Positions 57,200 to 64,000 of a stretch of 64,000 nucleotides of DNA are shown here, one piece after another. Each line of letters begins with the position of its first letter. Position 1 is the first letter of the stretch. The translations under genes and the position numbers were made by a program. The notes below the pieces were generated by a model. The model did no database searches. It had not been told where the DNA came from and saw nothing but the letters and a program-made list of their open reading frames with translations. The stretch lies in the NCBI RefSeq assembly GCF_014836675.1, contig NZ_JACSQK010000002.1, positions 1 through 64,000 on the forward strand, read 5' to 3'. The stretch is from Comamonas avium (GTDB lineage Bacteria; Pseudomonadota; Gammaproteobacteria; Burkholderiales; Burkholderiaceae_C).

Positions 57200-60121
57200 T
57201 CAGTCGTTGGTCACCAAATGCTTGCCGACCAGACCGGTGATTTCAAACATGCCCACGCGGTCTTTGCCAAATACTGGCAGCAACTTGGCGTCCGCCACGA
57301 TGACGCGTTTGTCTTTAGGGTCTTGCAGGTTGTGGGCCTTGACGTAATCCCACACCTTCTTGACCACCTCAGTGCGTGCCACCGCGCCATCGCCGATCAC
57401 GGCTGCCAGGGCGGCATCAGGACGGTAGTTGGCCGCAGCAGGCTTGCGTGCGGCCGTTTTCTTGGCTGCAGGGGCTTTTTTGGCTGCAGCCGTCTTTTTG
57501 GCAGCAGTGCCCGTTTTTGCGGCGCCCGCGGCTGCAGTTTTTGCAGGGGCTGCAGTCTTGCGTGCCGGGTACTTGCTGGGTTCAAACTCAAAATTCACCT
57601 TGCCCGCAGCCGCATCCCACGCCAAGAAGGCCTTGAAGTTGCGGCGCGTGCGGTTGGAGACAAATTTCTCCAGCAAATCGGTCTTGCCTGTGGCCAGCAG
57701 CTTGCTCATTTGCTCGCGCTCAATCGGCTGCTGCAAGATGATCTGACCGCTCTTGAAATCGCAGCTGGGCGCTGGCTGCTGCTGTGTAGGCACGGCCTTG
57801 GAGCACACATAGTTGGCGCCATGCTCGAACACGGGCGCGCCGCACTTGGGGCAGTTGCCCAGACTTTGCTGTGCGCTGAAATCCACAATCTCGCCGGACT
57901 CTTCTTCCTTGTCATCGCCAAAGTCAAATTCAAGCTTGTAGTTCTTGGCTTCTTCGTCATGCACGATGGCCACTTCCGCCGTGAACGGCCAGCCTGCCTT
58001 CGAGCGGAAACCTTCCAGCGGGCCAATGCGGCGCTCGCGCAGCAGGGCTTCGGCTTCGGCAGTTTCAAAGGTGCGCCCCGCAGGTGACTTGGTGAACGAG
58101 AAGCCACAACCGTCGCTGTGACCGTCTGCGCCCGTACAGGCGTAGCGGCGGTAGTTTTCTTTGACGATGCCCTGGCAATTGGGGCACGGAGTTTCCAAGG
58201 TGGCGTAGTCACCCGGAATAGTGTCGCGGTCGTATTCCTTGGCCTTTTTCACCATGCGCTCGGTCATGGAGGCAATTTCTTGCATGAAGGCCGCACGCGA
58301 CAGTGCACCTTTTTCCATTTGCGAAAGCTTGTATTCCCACTCGCCGGTCAAGTCTGCGCGGCACAGCTCTTCCACTTGCAGACCCCGCAGCAGCGTCATC
58401 AGCTGGAAGGCCTTGGCCGTTGGAATCAGCTCACGCCCTTCGCGCAGCATGTACTTTTCAGTCAACAGGCCTTCAATGATGGCAGCGCGCGTGGCAGGTG
58501 TGCCCAGACCCTTTTCCTGCATGGCGCTGCGCAGTTCTTCGTCGTCGATCTGCTTGCCTGCGCTTTCCATGGCACCCAGCAAGGTCGCTTCCGAGTAGCG
58601 TGCCGGGGGCTTGGTCTTCAGACCCTTGGCCTGTGCATCGCTGGTCCGAGGCTGCTCACCGGCTTGCACGGCCACCAGCGGCTGGCCCTTGTCACCTTCC
58701 TTGGCGTCTTCCACTTCGATGGCCGCTTCCTTGCCGTAAATGGCCAGCCAGCCGGGTTTGACCAGCACCTTGCCCTCGGTCTTGAAGGCGTGCTGCTCGA
58801 CCTGCGAGATGCGTGTGGTGACCTGGTACTCAGCGCTGGGAAAGAACACCGCCATAAAGCGGCGCACCACCAGGTCGTACAGCTTTTGTTCGGCTTCCGA
58901 CAGGCCTGATGGGGCTTGCAGCGTGGGGATGATGGCAAAGTGATCCGATACCTTGCTGTTGTCAAAAATGCGCTTGGTGGGGCGTACGTAGCCGCCACTG
59001 AGCGCTTGCTTGGCAAACGGCCCCAGATGGCGCATGCCGCTGTTGGCCAGCATCTCAAAGGTCTGGCCTGCCACCGCCACATAGTCTTCGGGCAACGCGC
59101 GCGAGTCGGTACGTGGGTAAGTCAGCGCCTTGTGGCGCTCGTACAGGCTCTGCGCCAGCGCCAGCGTGGTTTTGGCCGAGAAGCCAAACTTGCCGTTGGC
59201 TTCGCGCTGCAGGCTGGTCAGATCAAACAGCAGCGGTGAAGCCTGTGTTGTGGGCTTGCTTTCTTCAGTGACCTTGGCAGGTTTGCCTTTGGCAGCTGCG
59301 GCAATCGCCTGCGCTTCGGCGGCGCTCCACACACGGTCGGCCTTGGCCTCGGGGTCTTCGCTCTTCTTCCACTGCGGATTGAACCACTTGCCCAGGTACT
59401 GACCGGCCTGCGCATCGAACGTGCCGTGCACTTCCCAGTAATCGCGGCTGACGAACTTGCGGATCTTTTCTTCGCGGTCCACCACCAGCGACAGGGTGGG
59501 CGTTTGCACACGTCCTACGGTGGTCAGAAAGAAGCCACCGTCGCGCGAGTTAAAGGCCGTCATGGCGCGTGTGCCGTTGATACCCACCAGCCAGTCGGCC
59601 TCGGAGCGGCTGCGTGCAGCATCAGCCAGACCCTGCATCTGCGCTTCGCTGCGCAGCTTGGCAAAGCCATCGCGAATCGCCTGCGGCGTCATGGACTGCA
59701 GCCACAGGCGCTGAATAGGTTTGCCCAGGCCACCCTTGGCACCACCGGCGTACTGCTCAATCAAACGAAAGATCAGCTCCCCTTCGCGGCCCGCGTCACA
59801 GGCGTTGATCAGTTGCGTCACATCTTTGCGTTTGGCCTGCTTGACCACCGCATTCAGCCGGCTCTTGGTCTTGTCTACAGGTTTGAGATCAAAACGGGGT
59901 GGAATCACCGGCAGGTTGGCGAAGCTCCATTTGCCACGTTTGACATCAAACTCTTCGGGTGCCTGGATTTCAACCAGGTGACCCACTGCACTGGTGACCA
60001 CGAACTGTTCGTTCTCAAAGTGGTCTTCGTGCTTTTCAAATTTGCCGTGGACGGGCGTGAGTGCCCGCACGATGTCCTGTGCCACCGACGGTTTTTCCGC
60101 TATCACCAAGGTCTTTGTCAT
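57200..60121 (-). CDS. topB: DNA topoisomerase III with Lys/Ala-rich linker and C-terminal SWIB domain
   Basis: Type IA topoisomerase that separates DNA strands and linked molecules. The 973-aa protein has the Toprim domain (IAEKPS with Glu9; DAGREGE at 109-115) and the active-site Tyr335 in TYPRTDSR. Two C-terminal cysteine modules follow (CPNC...ACTGADGHSDGC and CPKC...VCS). From about residue 850 comes a ~49-residue tail rich in Lys, Ala, Thr and Pro, like histone H1 or AlgP tails. Residues 899-973 form a SWIB/MDM2 domain (WDYVKAHNLQDPKDKRVI, PVFGKDRVGMFEITGLV). E. coli TopB (653 aa) lacks these additions. The start at 60121 is set by the conserved MTKTLVIAEKPS. It is divergent from the SET gene. 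Confidence 0.94.
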   Translation of the reverse strand: MTKTLVIAEKPSVAQDIVRALTPVHGKFEKHEDHFENEQFVVTSAVGHLVEIQAPEEFDVKRGKWSFANLPVIPPRFDLKPVDKTKSRLNAVVKQAKRKDVTQLINACDAGREGELIFRLIEQYAGGAKGGLGKPIQRLWLQSMTPQAIRDGFAKLRSEAQMQGLADAARSRSEADWLVGINGTRAMTAFNSRDGGFFLTTVGRVQTPTLSLVVDREEKIRKFVSRDYWEVHGTFDAQAGQYLGKWFNPQWKKSEDPEAKADRVWSAAEAQAIAAAAKGKPAKVTEESKPTTQASPLLFDLTSLQREANGKFGFSAKTTLALAQSLYERHKALTYPRTDSRALPEDYVAVAGQTFEMLANSGMRHLGPFAKQALSGGYVRPTKRIFDNSKVSDHFAIIPTLQAPSGLSEAEQKLYDLVVRRFMAVFFPSAEYQVTTRISQVEQHAFKTEGKVLVKPGWLAIYGKEAAIEVEDAKEGDKGQPLVAVQAGEQPRTSDAQAKGLKTKPPARYSEATLLGAMESAGKQIDDEELRSAMQEKGLGTPATRAAIIEGLLTEKYMLREGRELIPTAKAFQLMTLLRGLQVEELCRADLTGEWEYKLSQMEKGALSRAAFMQEIASMTERMVKKAKEYDRDTIPGDYATLETPCPNCQGIVKENYRRYACTGADGHSDGCGFSFTKSPAGRTFETAEAEALLRERRIGPLEGFRSKAGWPFTAEVAIVHDEEAKNYKLEFDFGDDKEEESGEIVDFSAQQSLGNCPKCGAPVFEHGANYVCSKAVPTQQQPAPSCDFKSGQIILQQPIEREQMSKLLATGKTDLLEKFVSNRTRRNFKAFLAWDAAAGKVNFEFEPSKYPARKTAAPAKTAAAGAAKTGTAAKKTAAAKKAPAAKKTAARKPAAANYRPDAALAAVIGDGAVARTEVVKKVWDYVKAHNLQDPKDKRVIVADAKLLPVFGKDRVGMFEITGLVGKHLVTND

Positions 60122-60188
60122 TGAGTGTTCTCGTCTTTTGCAGCGGTCGCTTTCTATGCAATAGCCACCGCTTCTACAATTCGTCTTC

Positions 60189-60250
60189 ACGCACGCGTGC
60201 GTACGCACATGTACATGTACGCATGTGCGCGCACGTGCATGTGTGCATAT
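60189..60250. other. 62-bp perfect alternating purine-pyrimidine tract
   Basis: Every base from 60189 to 60250 alternates purine, pyrimidine without exception, mixing CG, CA/TG, TA and AT steps (35 of 62 bases are G or C by my count). It contains several palindromes, such as GTGCGTACGCAC (60197-60208), ACATGTACATGT (60207-60218) and GTGCGCGCAC (60225-60234). It lies in the shared upstream region of topB and the SET gene and ends 20 bp before the SET start codon. Such DNA can adopt the left-handed Z form under negative supercoiling. Confidence 0.9.
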
Positions 60251-60270
60251 TTAAGTTATCAGAGATTTCA

Positions 60271-60795
60271 ATGCCCAGCACATTACGTCCTTCTCCCACA
60301 GCTAAACGCATTCAAACGCGCCGCTCCGGTGTACATGGAAAAGGCGTATTTGCCGTGCAGGACATCGCCGCAGGCGAGACCATCATCGAGTACACCGGCG
60401 AAGTCATCAACTGGGAAGAAGCGCAAGCGCGCCACCCGCATGACCCCAGTCAGCCCAACCACACTTTTTACTTCCACGTGGACAACGATGTGGTGATTGA
60501 TGCCAACCACAAGGGCAACTCCGCCCGCTGGATCAACCACAGCTGCGCGCCCAACTGCTATACGGATGAGCGCTCCGGGCGCATCTACATCGTGGCGCTG
60601 CGCAACATCAAGGCGGGCTCAGAGCTGAACTACGACTACGGCTTGATGGTGCAAGAGCGCTACACCAAGGCGCTCAAGGCGGAGTACGCCTGCTACTGCG
60701 GCGCCGCCTCTTGTCGCGGCACCATGCTGGCACCCAAGCGTGGCTGGCGCCCCCCCATGCCAGAAGACTTTTCCGAAGACGGAGTTGCGCTGTGA
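60271..60795 (+). CDS. SET-domain protein-lysine methyltransferase
   Basis: A 174-aa, single-domain SET protein that should transfer methyl groups from S-adenosylmethionine to lysine. It shows the SAM-binding segment RRSGVHGKGVFAVQDI, the pseudoknot motifs RWINHSCAPNC (86-96) and ELNYDYG (118-124), and a post-SET zinc motif CYCGAASC (141-148). The start is the ATG before MPSTLRPSPT, which is set by the domain boundary; the ribosome-binding site is weak. Its stop overlaps the birA start by 4 bp (GTGA). The target protein is unknown. topB with its SWIB domain is divergent upstream. Confidence 0.92.
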   Translation: MPSTLRPSPTAKRIQTRRSGVHGKGVFAVQDIAAGETIIEYTGEVINWEEAQARHPHDPSQPNHTFYFHVDNDVVIDANHKGNSARWINHSCAPNCYTDERSGRIYIVALRNIKAGSELNYDYGLMVQERYTKALKAEYACYCGAASCRGTMLAPKRGWRPPMPEDFSEDGVAL

Positions 60796-61649
60796 ATCTG
60801 GCACCTACCCGCTGGCCTGCCGAAGACCTCTGGCTGGAAATCGCCCCCAGACTGCCGGGGTTTACCGTGGAAGTGCTGCCCGAGATTGATTCGACCAACA
60901 CCGAACTCATGCGCCGCGCTCGTGCCGGCCAGACCGAGCCGATTGTGCTGGTGGCCGAGTCGCAAACAGCGGGCCGTGGTCGCCAAGGTCGTGCCTGGCT
61001 GAACCAGCCCGGTGACTGCCTGATGTATTCGCTGGGTCTGGTGCTCAACCCTGTCGACTGGTCAGGGCTGTCCTTGGTGGTGGGCTTGAGCATTGCCGAG
61101 TCACTGCAAGCGGGTGCGCCCACCAGTCAGGCTCGGATTGGTGTGAAGTGGCCCAACGATTTGTGGCTGCACGATGGCCGCAAACTGGGCGGCACCTTGA
61201 TTGAAACGGCCAACTTACCCGCCAGCACCCATGCTGCAGGTATAGGAGCTGGCCAGGGCATGGCACGCTTTGTCATCATTGGCACGGGCATCAATGTGCG
61301 ACCACCCCAAGGCGCGACCGATGCGCTGTCCACCCCCACCGCGTGTTTGCAGGATATCGATGCCCAATGGTCAGCGCCACGGGCTTTACAGCATCTGCTG
61401 CCGCGTCTGGTAGATGACGTGATGCAGTTTGCCGACCACGGTTTTGCACCTTTTCAGGCACGCTTTGCCGCGCACGATGTCTTGCGCGGCCAGCGTGTGC
61501 ATTTAAGCGACGGCAGCAGCGGTGAAGCCCTTGGCGTCTTGCCCGATGGCACGCTGCAACTGCGCACACAAGCCGGTGTGCGCAGCGTACTGAGCGGCGA
61601 CGTCAGCGTGCGCCCCATACACATGGCCTTGCCGGCTGCGCCCCTTTGA
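60792..61649 (+). CDS. birA: Biotin-protein ligase, catalytic type without DNA-binding domain
   Basis: Attaches biotin to a lysine of acetyl-CoA carboxylase BCCP and other carboxylases. The 285-aa protein has EIDSTNTELMRRARAG, the biotinyl-AMP loop GRGRQGRAW (61-69), GVKWPNDLWL and the C-terminal SH3-like domain. The N-terminal winged helix of E. coli BirA is missing (group I ligase), so it is not a repressor. It starts at a GTG overlapping the SET stop codon, with CGGAG upstream, so the genes are translationally coupled. Confidence 0.95.
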   Translation: MNLAPTRWPAEDLWLEIAPRLPGFTVEVLPEIDSTNTELMRRARAGQTEPIVLVAESQTAGRGRQGRAWLNQPGDCLMYSLGLVLNPVDWSGLSLVVGLSIAESLQAGAPTSQARIGVKWPNDLWLHDGRKLGGTLIETANLPASTHAAGIGAGQGMARFVIIGTGINVRPPQGATDALSTPTACLQDIDAQWSAPRALQHLLPRLVDDVMQFADHGFAPFQARFAAHDVLRGQRVHLSDGSSGEALGVLPDGTLQLRTQAGVRSVLSGDVSVRPIHMALPAAPL

Positions 61650-61667
61650 TCCACAGGAACTGTTTTC

Positions 61668-62366
61668 ATGCTGCGTTTTGCATTGCTGGTTTTGTTGGTG
61701 GCGAATGCGGGCTATCTGGCGTGGTCTCAGGGCTGGATGGCCACACTGGGCTGGATGCCTGAAGCCCAGACCGAGCCCTACCGGCTCAAGCAGCAGGTGC
61801 GCCCTGATGTCCTGAGCGTGGTCCCCACACCGCCAGCAGCCACCGCTCCGCCAGCACCCACATCCTCATCCGTCAGCGCCACCGAACCTGTCGAAGAGAT
61901 ACTGCCTGAAACCACGGTCTGCCTGCAGTCCGAGAACATGGATGAGGCACAGTCCAAAAAACTGCAGCAAATTTTGCAGCAAAGTGACTTGCCTTCCACC
62001 AGCTGGGAGATGCAAAGCTCGGCCATTGCCGGGCGCTGGATGGTGTACCTGGGCAAATTCCCCAACGAAACAGCCCTTGAAAAACGCCGCGCTGAATTGC
62101 GTACGCGCAAGATTGGCTACGACCGTGCAGGCGGCAGTCTGGAGCCCGGCTTGTCCCTTGGCCGCTTCTCTTCGGAAGATGCCGCCACCCGCGAACTGGG
62201 CCAGATGCTCAACCAGGGCGTGCGTGGAGCTCGCGTTGTGCAAGAGCGCGCACCCCAAACCCTGTATGCGCTGCGCTTGAGCCATGCCACCGCTGCACAG
62301 CGCTCCATCTTGCAACGCCTGCAGCCCTCAATGGGTGGCAAAGCATTGCGAGCCTGCGCCAGCTAG
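61668..62366 (+). CDS. SPOR-like membrane-anchored protein
   Basis: A 232-aa protein with one N-terminal membrane helix (MLRFALLVLLVANAGYLAWS), a Pro/Ala/Thr-rich spacer and a C-terminal region resembling a SPOR repeat (RWMVYLGKFPNETALEKRRA, GLSLGRFSSEDAATRELGQM). SPOR domains bind denuded peptidoglycan at the septum. It follows birA by 18 bp, so it is probably cotranscribed. In relatives a coaX gene often sits between them; it is not present here. The SPOR call is moderate. Confidence 0.72.
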   Translation: MLRFALLVLLVANAGYLAWSQGWMATLGWMPEAQTEPYRLKQQVRPDVLSVVPTPPAATAPPAPTSSSVSATEPVEEILPETTVCLQSENMDEAQSKKLQQILQQSDLPSTSWEMQSSAIAGRWMVYLGKFPNETALEKRRAELRTRKIGYDRAGGSLEPGLSLGRFSSEDAATRELGQMLNQGVRGARVVQERAPQTLYALRLSHATAAQRSILQRLQPSMGGKALRACAS

Positions 62367-62465
62367 GCACAGCCCACGCCAGCCAGCCGCTGCAAACTGG
62401 TGGTGGTGCTGGCAGTGGCGGTGCACCCGTCAAGCCACAGGCCCACAGGAAGCAGCTGAACATTG

Positions 62466-62504
62466 AAAAAGGCCTGCGGCATTCGATGCGGCAGGCCTTT
62501 TTTT
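62466..62504 (+). terminator. Terminator after the SPOR-like gene
   Basis: Stem AAAAAGGCCTGC/GCAGGCCTTTTTTT with a 13-base loop. A and T runs on both sides suit the convergent Bug gene too. Confidence 0.85.
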
Positions 62505-62518
62505 AAAGCACCAAGTGC

Positions 62519-63490
62519 TTACTCGATGCTGATATGGGCGGCTGCAGCCACCGTTTTCATCTTGCCCACTTCGCTGATTATTTGCTGGGTGAACTCTGCG
62601 CTGGATGTACCCGAGACATACAGGCCCTGCGCATCCATGCGCTTTTTAACCGCGGGGTCCTGCAGCACCTGAGCCACCGCTTTCTGAACGCGTGCAATTT
62701 GTTCAGGCGAGGTACTCCTTGGGGCCACCAGACCGAACCACGAAGGATCGTTCAACTCGGGGTGCCCAACCTCCTTGTAGGTGGGCACTTCAGGCAGCAC
62801 GGCCAGACGCTCACCCCAAGACACCGCAATGGCGCGCAGCTTGCCCGACTGCACATGGGGCAGCGAAGAGGCTACCTGGTCAAAGTACACCGGCACTTGC
62901 CCGCCCAGTACATCGTTGACTGCCGGGCCTGCACCACGATAGGGAATGTGCACCATCTGGACACCCGTGGACTTGATGAACTGTGCCCCCCACATATGGC
63001 CAATGGTGCCGTTGCCCGGCGTGGCGTAGCTGACCTTGCCGGGGTTGGCCTTCAGATAGGCCACCAGCTCCGCAAAATTCTTGGCAGGAATCACGCTGGG
63101 GTTGATCACGATGACACCCGGCGCCTTCACCACCTCGCTCACACCCACAAAGTCTTTGACAGCGTCATACGGCAGTTTTTTGTAGACCGCAGGGTTGACG
63201 CCATGGGTAGACAGTGTGGCAACACCAAAGGTATTGCCATCCACGGCGCGCGCCACTTCGGCCATGCCAATGGAGCCACCCGCACCGGCCTTGTTTTCAA
63301 TGATCACAGGCTGGCCCAGCAGCTTGCTCAGCGCGTCTTGCATATTGCGCGGCACCATATCGGTGGCCCCCCCAGGAGGGAATGGCACGACGATGCGCAG
63401 TGGCGCCATGTCTTGCGTGGCGGCCTGCACCGGAAAACTGGCCGCCAGAGCGACTGCGGACATTGAGGCCAAGAAGAAGCGACGCTGCAT
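62519..63490 (-). CDS. Bug-family (TctC) periplasmic binding protein, tandem paralogue 1
   Basis: A 323-aa secreted receptor. Signal MQRRFFLASMSAVALAASFP, then LRIVVPFPPGGATDMVPRNM, VIIENKAGAGGSIGMAEVAR and HIPYRGAGPAVNDVLGGQVP. The ATG at 63490 has AAGGTGG upstream. The gene upstream on the same strand encodes a very similar protein, so this is a local duplication. No transporter subunits are visible; the ligand is unknown. Confidence 0.92.
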   Translation of the reverse strand: MQRRFFLASMSAVALAASFPVQAATQDMAPLRIVVPFPPGGATDMVPRNMQDALSKLLGQPVIIENKAGAGGSIGMAEVARAVDGNTFGVATLSTHGVNPAVYKKLPYDAVKDFVGVSEVVKAPGVIVINPSVIPAKNFAELVAYLKANPGKVSYATPGNGTIGHMWGAQFIKSTGVQMVHIPYRGAGPAVNDVLGGQVPVYFDQVASSLPHVQSGKLRAIAVSWGERLAVLPEVPTYKEVGHPELNDPSWFGLVAPRSTSPEQIARVQKAVAQVLQDPAVKKRMDAQGLYVSGTSSAEFTQQIISEVGKMKTVAAAAHISIE

Positions 63491-63587
63491 AAAACCCACC
63501 TTTCAAGCAATGAAACCAGCGCACATGCGCTATTGGTGCTACTTGCATGCAAGCAACATGCCAAGCCACGCAGACACGCTGGGCAAC

Positions 63588-63619
63588 AAAAAACCCGCAG
63601 GCCATGGGCGCTGCGGGTT
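63588..63619 (-). terminator. Terminator between the two Bug paralogues
   Basis: Stem AACCCGCAG/CTGCGGGTT followed by T on the minus strand, 24 bp past the stop of the right-hand copy. Confidence 0.75.
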
Positions 63620-63642
63620 CTGGCTGTCGGGACAGCGGTGAA

Positions 63643-64000
63643 TTAATTCACGCTGATATTGGCAGAGGATGCCACGCTCTTCATCTTGGCCACTTCGCTG
63701 GCGATCTGCTTGGTGAAATCTGCGCTGCTTGTGCCAGAGATGTACATGCCCTGGGCATCCATGCGCTTTTTCACGGCGGGGTCTTTCAGTGCATCGGCCA
63801 CCGCTTTTTGCACACGCGCCACTTGTTCTGCAGGCGTGCTCTTGGGCGCAACCAGACCAAACCACGAAGGATCGTTCAACTCAGGGTGGCCCGCTTCCTT
63901 GTAGGTGGGCACATCAGGCAGCACCGCCAGACGCTCGTGCCAAGACACCGCAATGGCGCGCAGCTTGCCGCCCTGAATGTGCGGCAGCGAAGATGCCACC
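63643..64000 (-). CDS. Bug-family (TctC) binding protein, tandem paralogue 2 (partial, cut by window edge)
   Basis: Only the last 118 residues are present; the 5' part lies outside. The visible part (SSLPHIQGGKLRAIAVSW, NDPSWFGLVAPKSTPAEQVA, KKRMDAQGMYISGTSSADF) is about 80% identical to the end of the gene at 62519. A recent tandem duplication with some divergence is the simplest reading. Confidence 0.9.
   Translation of the reverse strand, partial: VASSLPHIQGGKLRAIAVSWHERLAVLPDVPTYKEAGHPELNDPSWFGLVAPKSTPAEQVARVQKAVADALKDPAVKKRMDAQGMYISGTSSADFTKQIASEVAKMKSVASSANISVN

Noticed and set aside
63542..63553. CTTGCATGCAAG palindrome upstream of the Bug gene
   Set aside because: A 12-bp dyad is not rare enough in this base composition to support a regulatory call.

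Overview
The window looks like chromosomal DNA of a betaproteobacterium of the order Burkholderiales, most likely a Comamonadaceae close to Comamonas, Acidovorax or Delftia. The reasons are five Bug/TctC-type periplasmic binding proteins, the leuS-lptE-holA and hpf-ptsN-hprK gene orders, a Calvin-type class II aldolase, a proteobacterial-type GshA, and repeated ~90-bp hairpin elements of a kind I associate with this family. It is gene-dense and moderately GC-rich. I see no phage, insertion sequence, CRISPR array, tRNA or rRNA gene.

Left part (1-11.5 kb, mostly minus strand): glutathione synthesis (gshA, gshB) with a BenE-type permease between them, potassium uptake (trkA-trkH), proA, a small unknown gene, the tRNA thiolase mnmA and an MscS-family channel. 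Next (11.5-25 kb) come mainly housekeeping genes: leuS-lptE-holA, purC, the nitrogen-PTS/ribosome hibernation set hpf-ptsN-hprK, fur divergent from bamE, dapB, a heme-globin-coupled diguanylate cyclase (DosC type), ssb and an MFS exporter divergent from uvrA.

Middle part (25-45 kb): uvrA, a D-amino-acid dehydrogenase-like flavoprotein, a Bug protein, and central carbon genes (fbaA, pyk, tkt, gapA). Between fbaA and pyk lies a complete tripartite tricarboxylate transporter (bug-tctB-tctA) followed by a four-domain rhodanese protein. pepP, a TSUP permease and murU follow pyk. The minus-strand order pyk, fbaA, purC resembles the compact cluster of other betaproteobacteria, here split by two blocks.

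Right part (45-64 kb): another Bug protein, a second HPF-like protein, a class I amidotransferase, a Fur-box-associated TonB receptor with a PepSY membrane partner, slyD, pirin, a Nu-like GST, a DUF1439-type lipoprotein and a tyrosine phosphatase. Then come topB, SET and birA, and at the edge two tandem Bug paralogues.

The most unusual locus is 57.2-61.6 kb. A topoisomerase III carries a Lys/Ala-rich tail and a C-terminal SWIB domain. It is divergent from a SET-domain lysine methyltransferase gene that overlaps birA by 4 bp. Their shared promoter contains a 62-bp stretch of perfectly alternating purine and pyrimidine, a candidate Z-DNA former. The combination suggests a supercoiling- or chromatin-related module and is the best candidate here for something undescribed.
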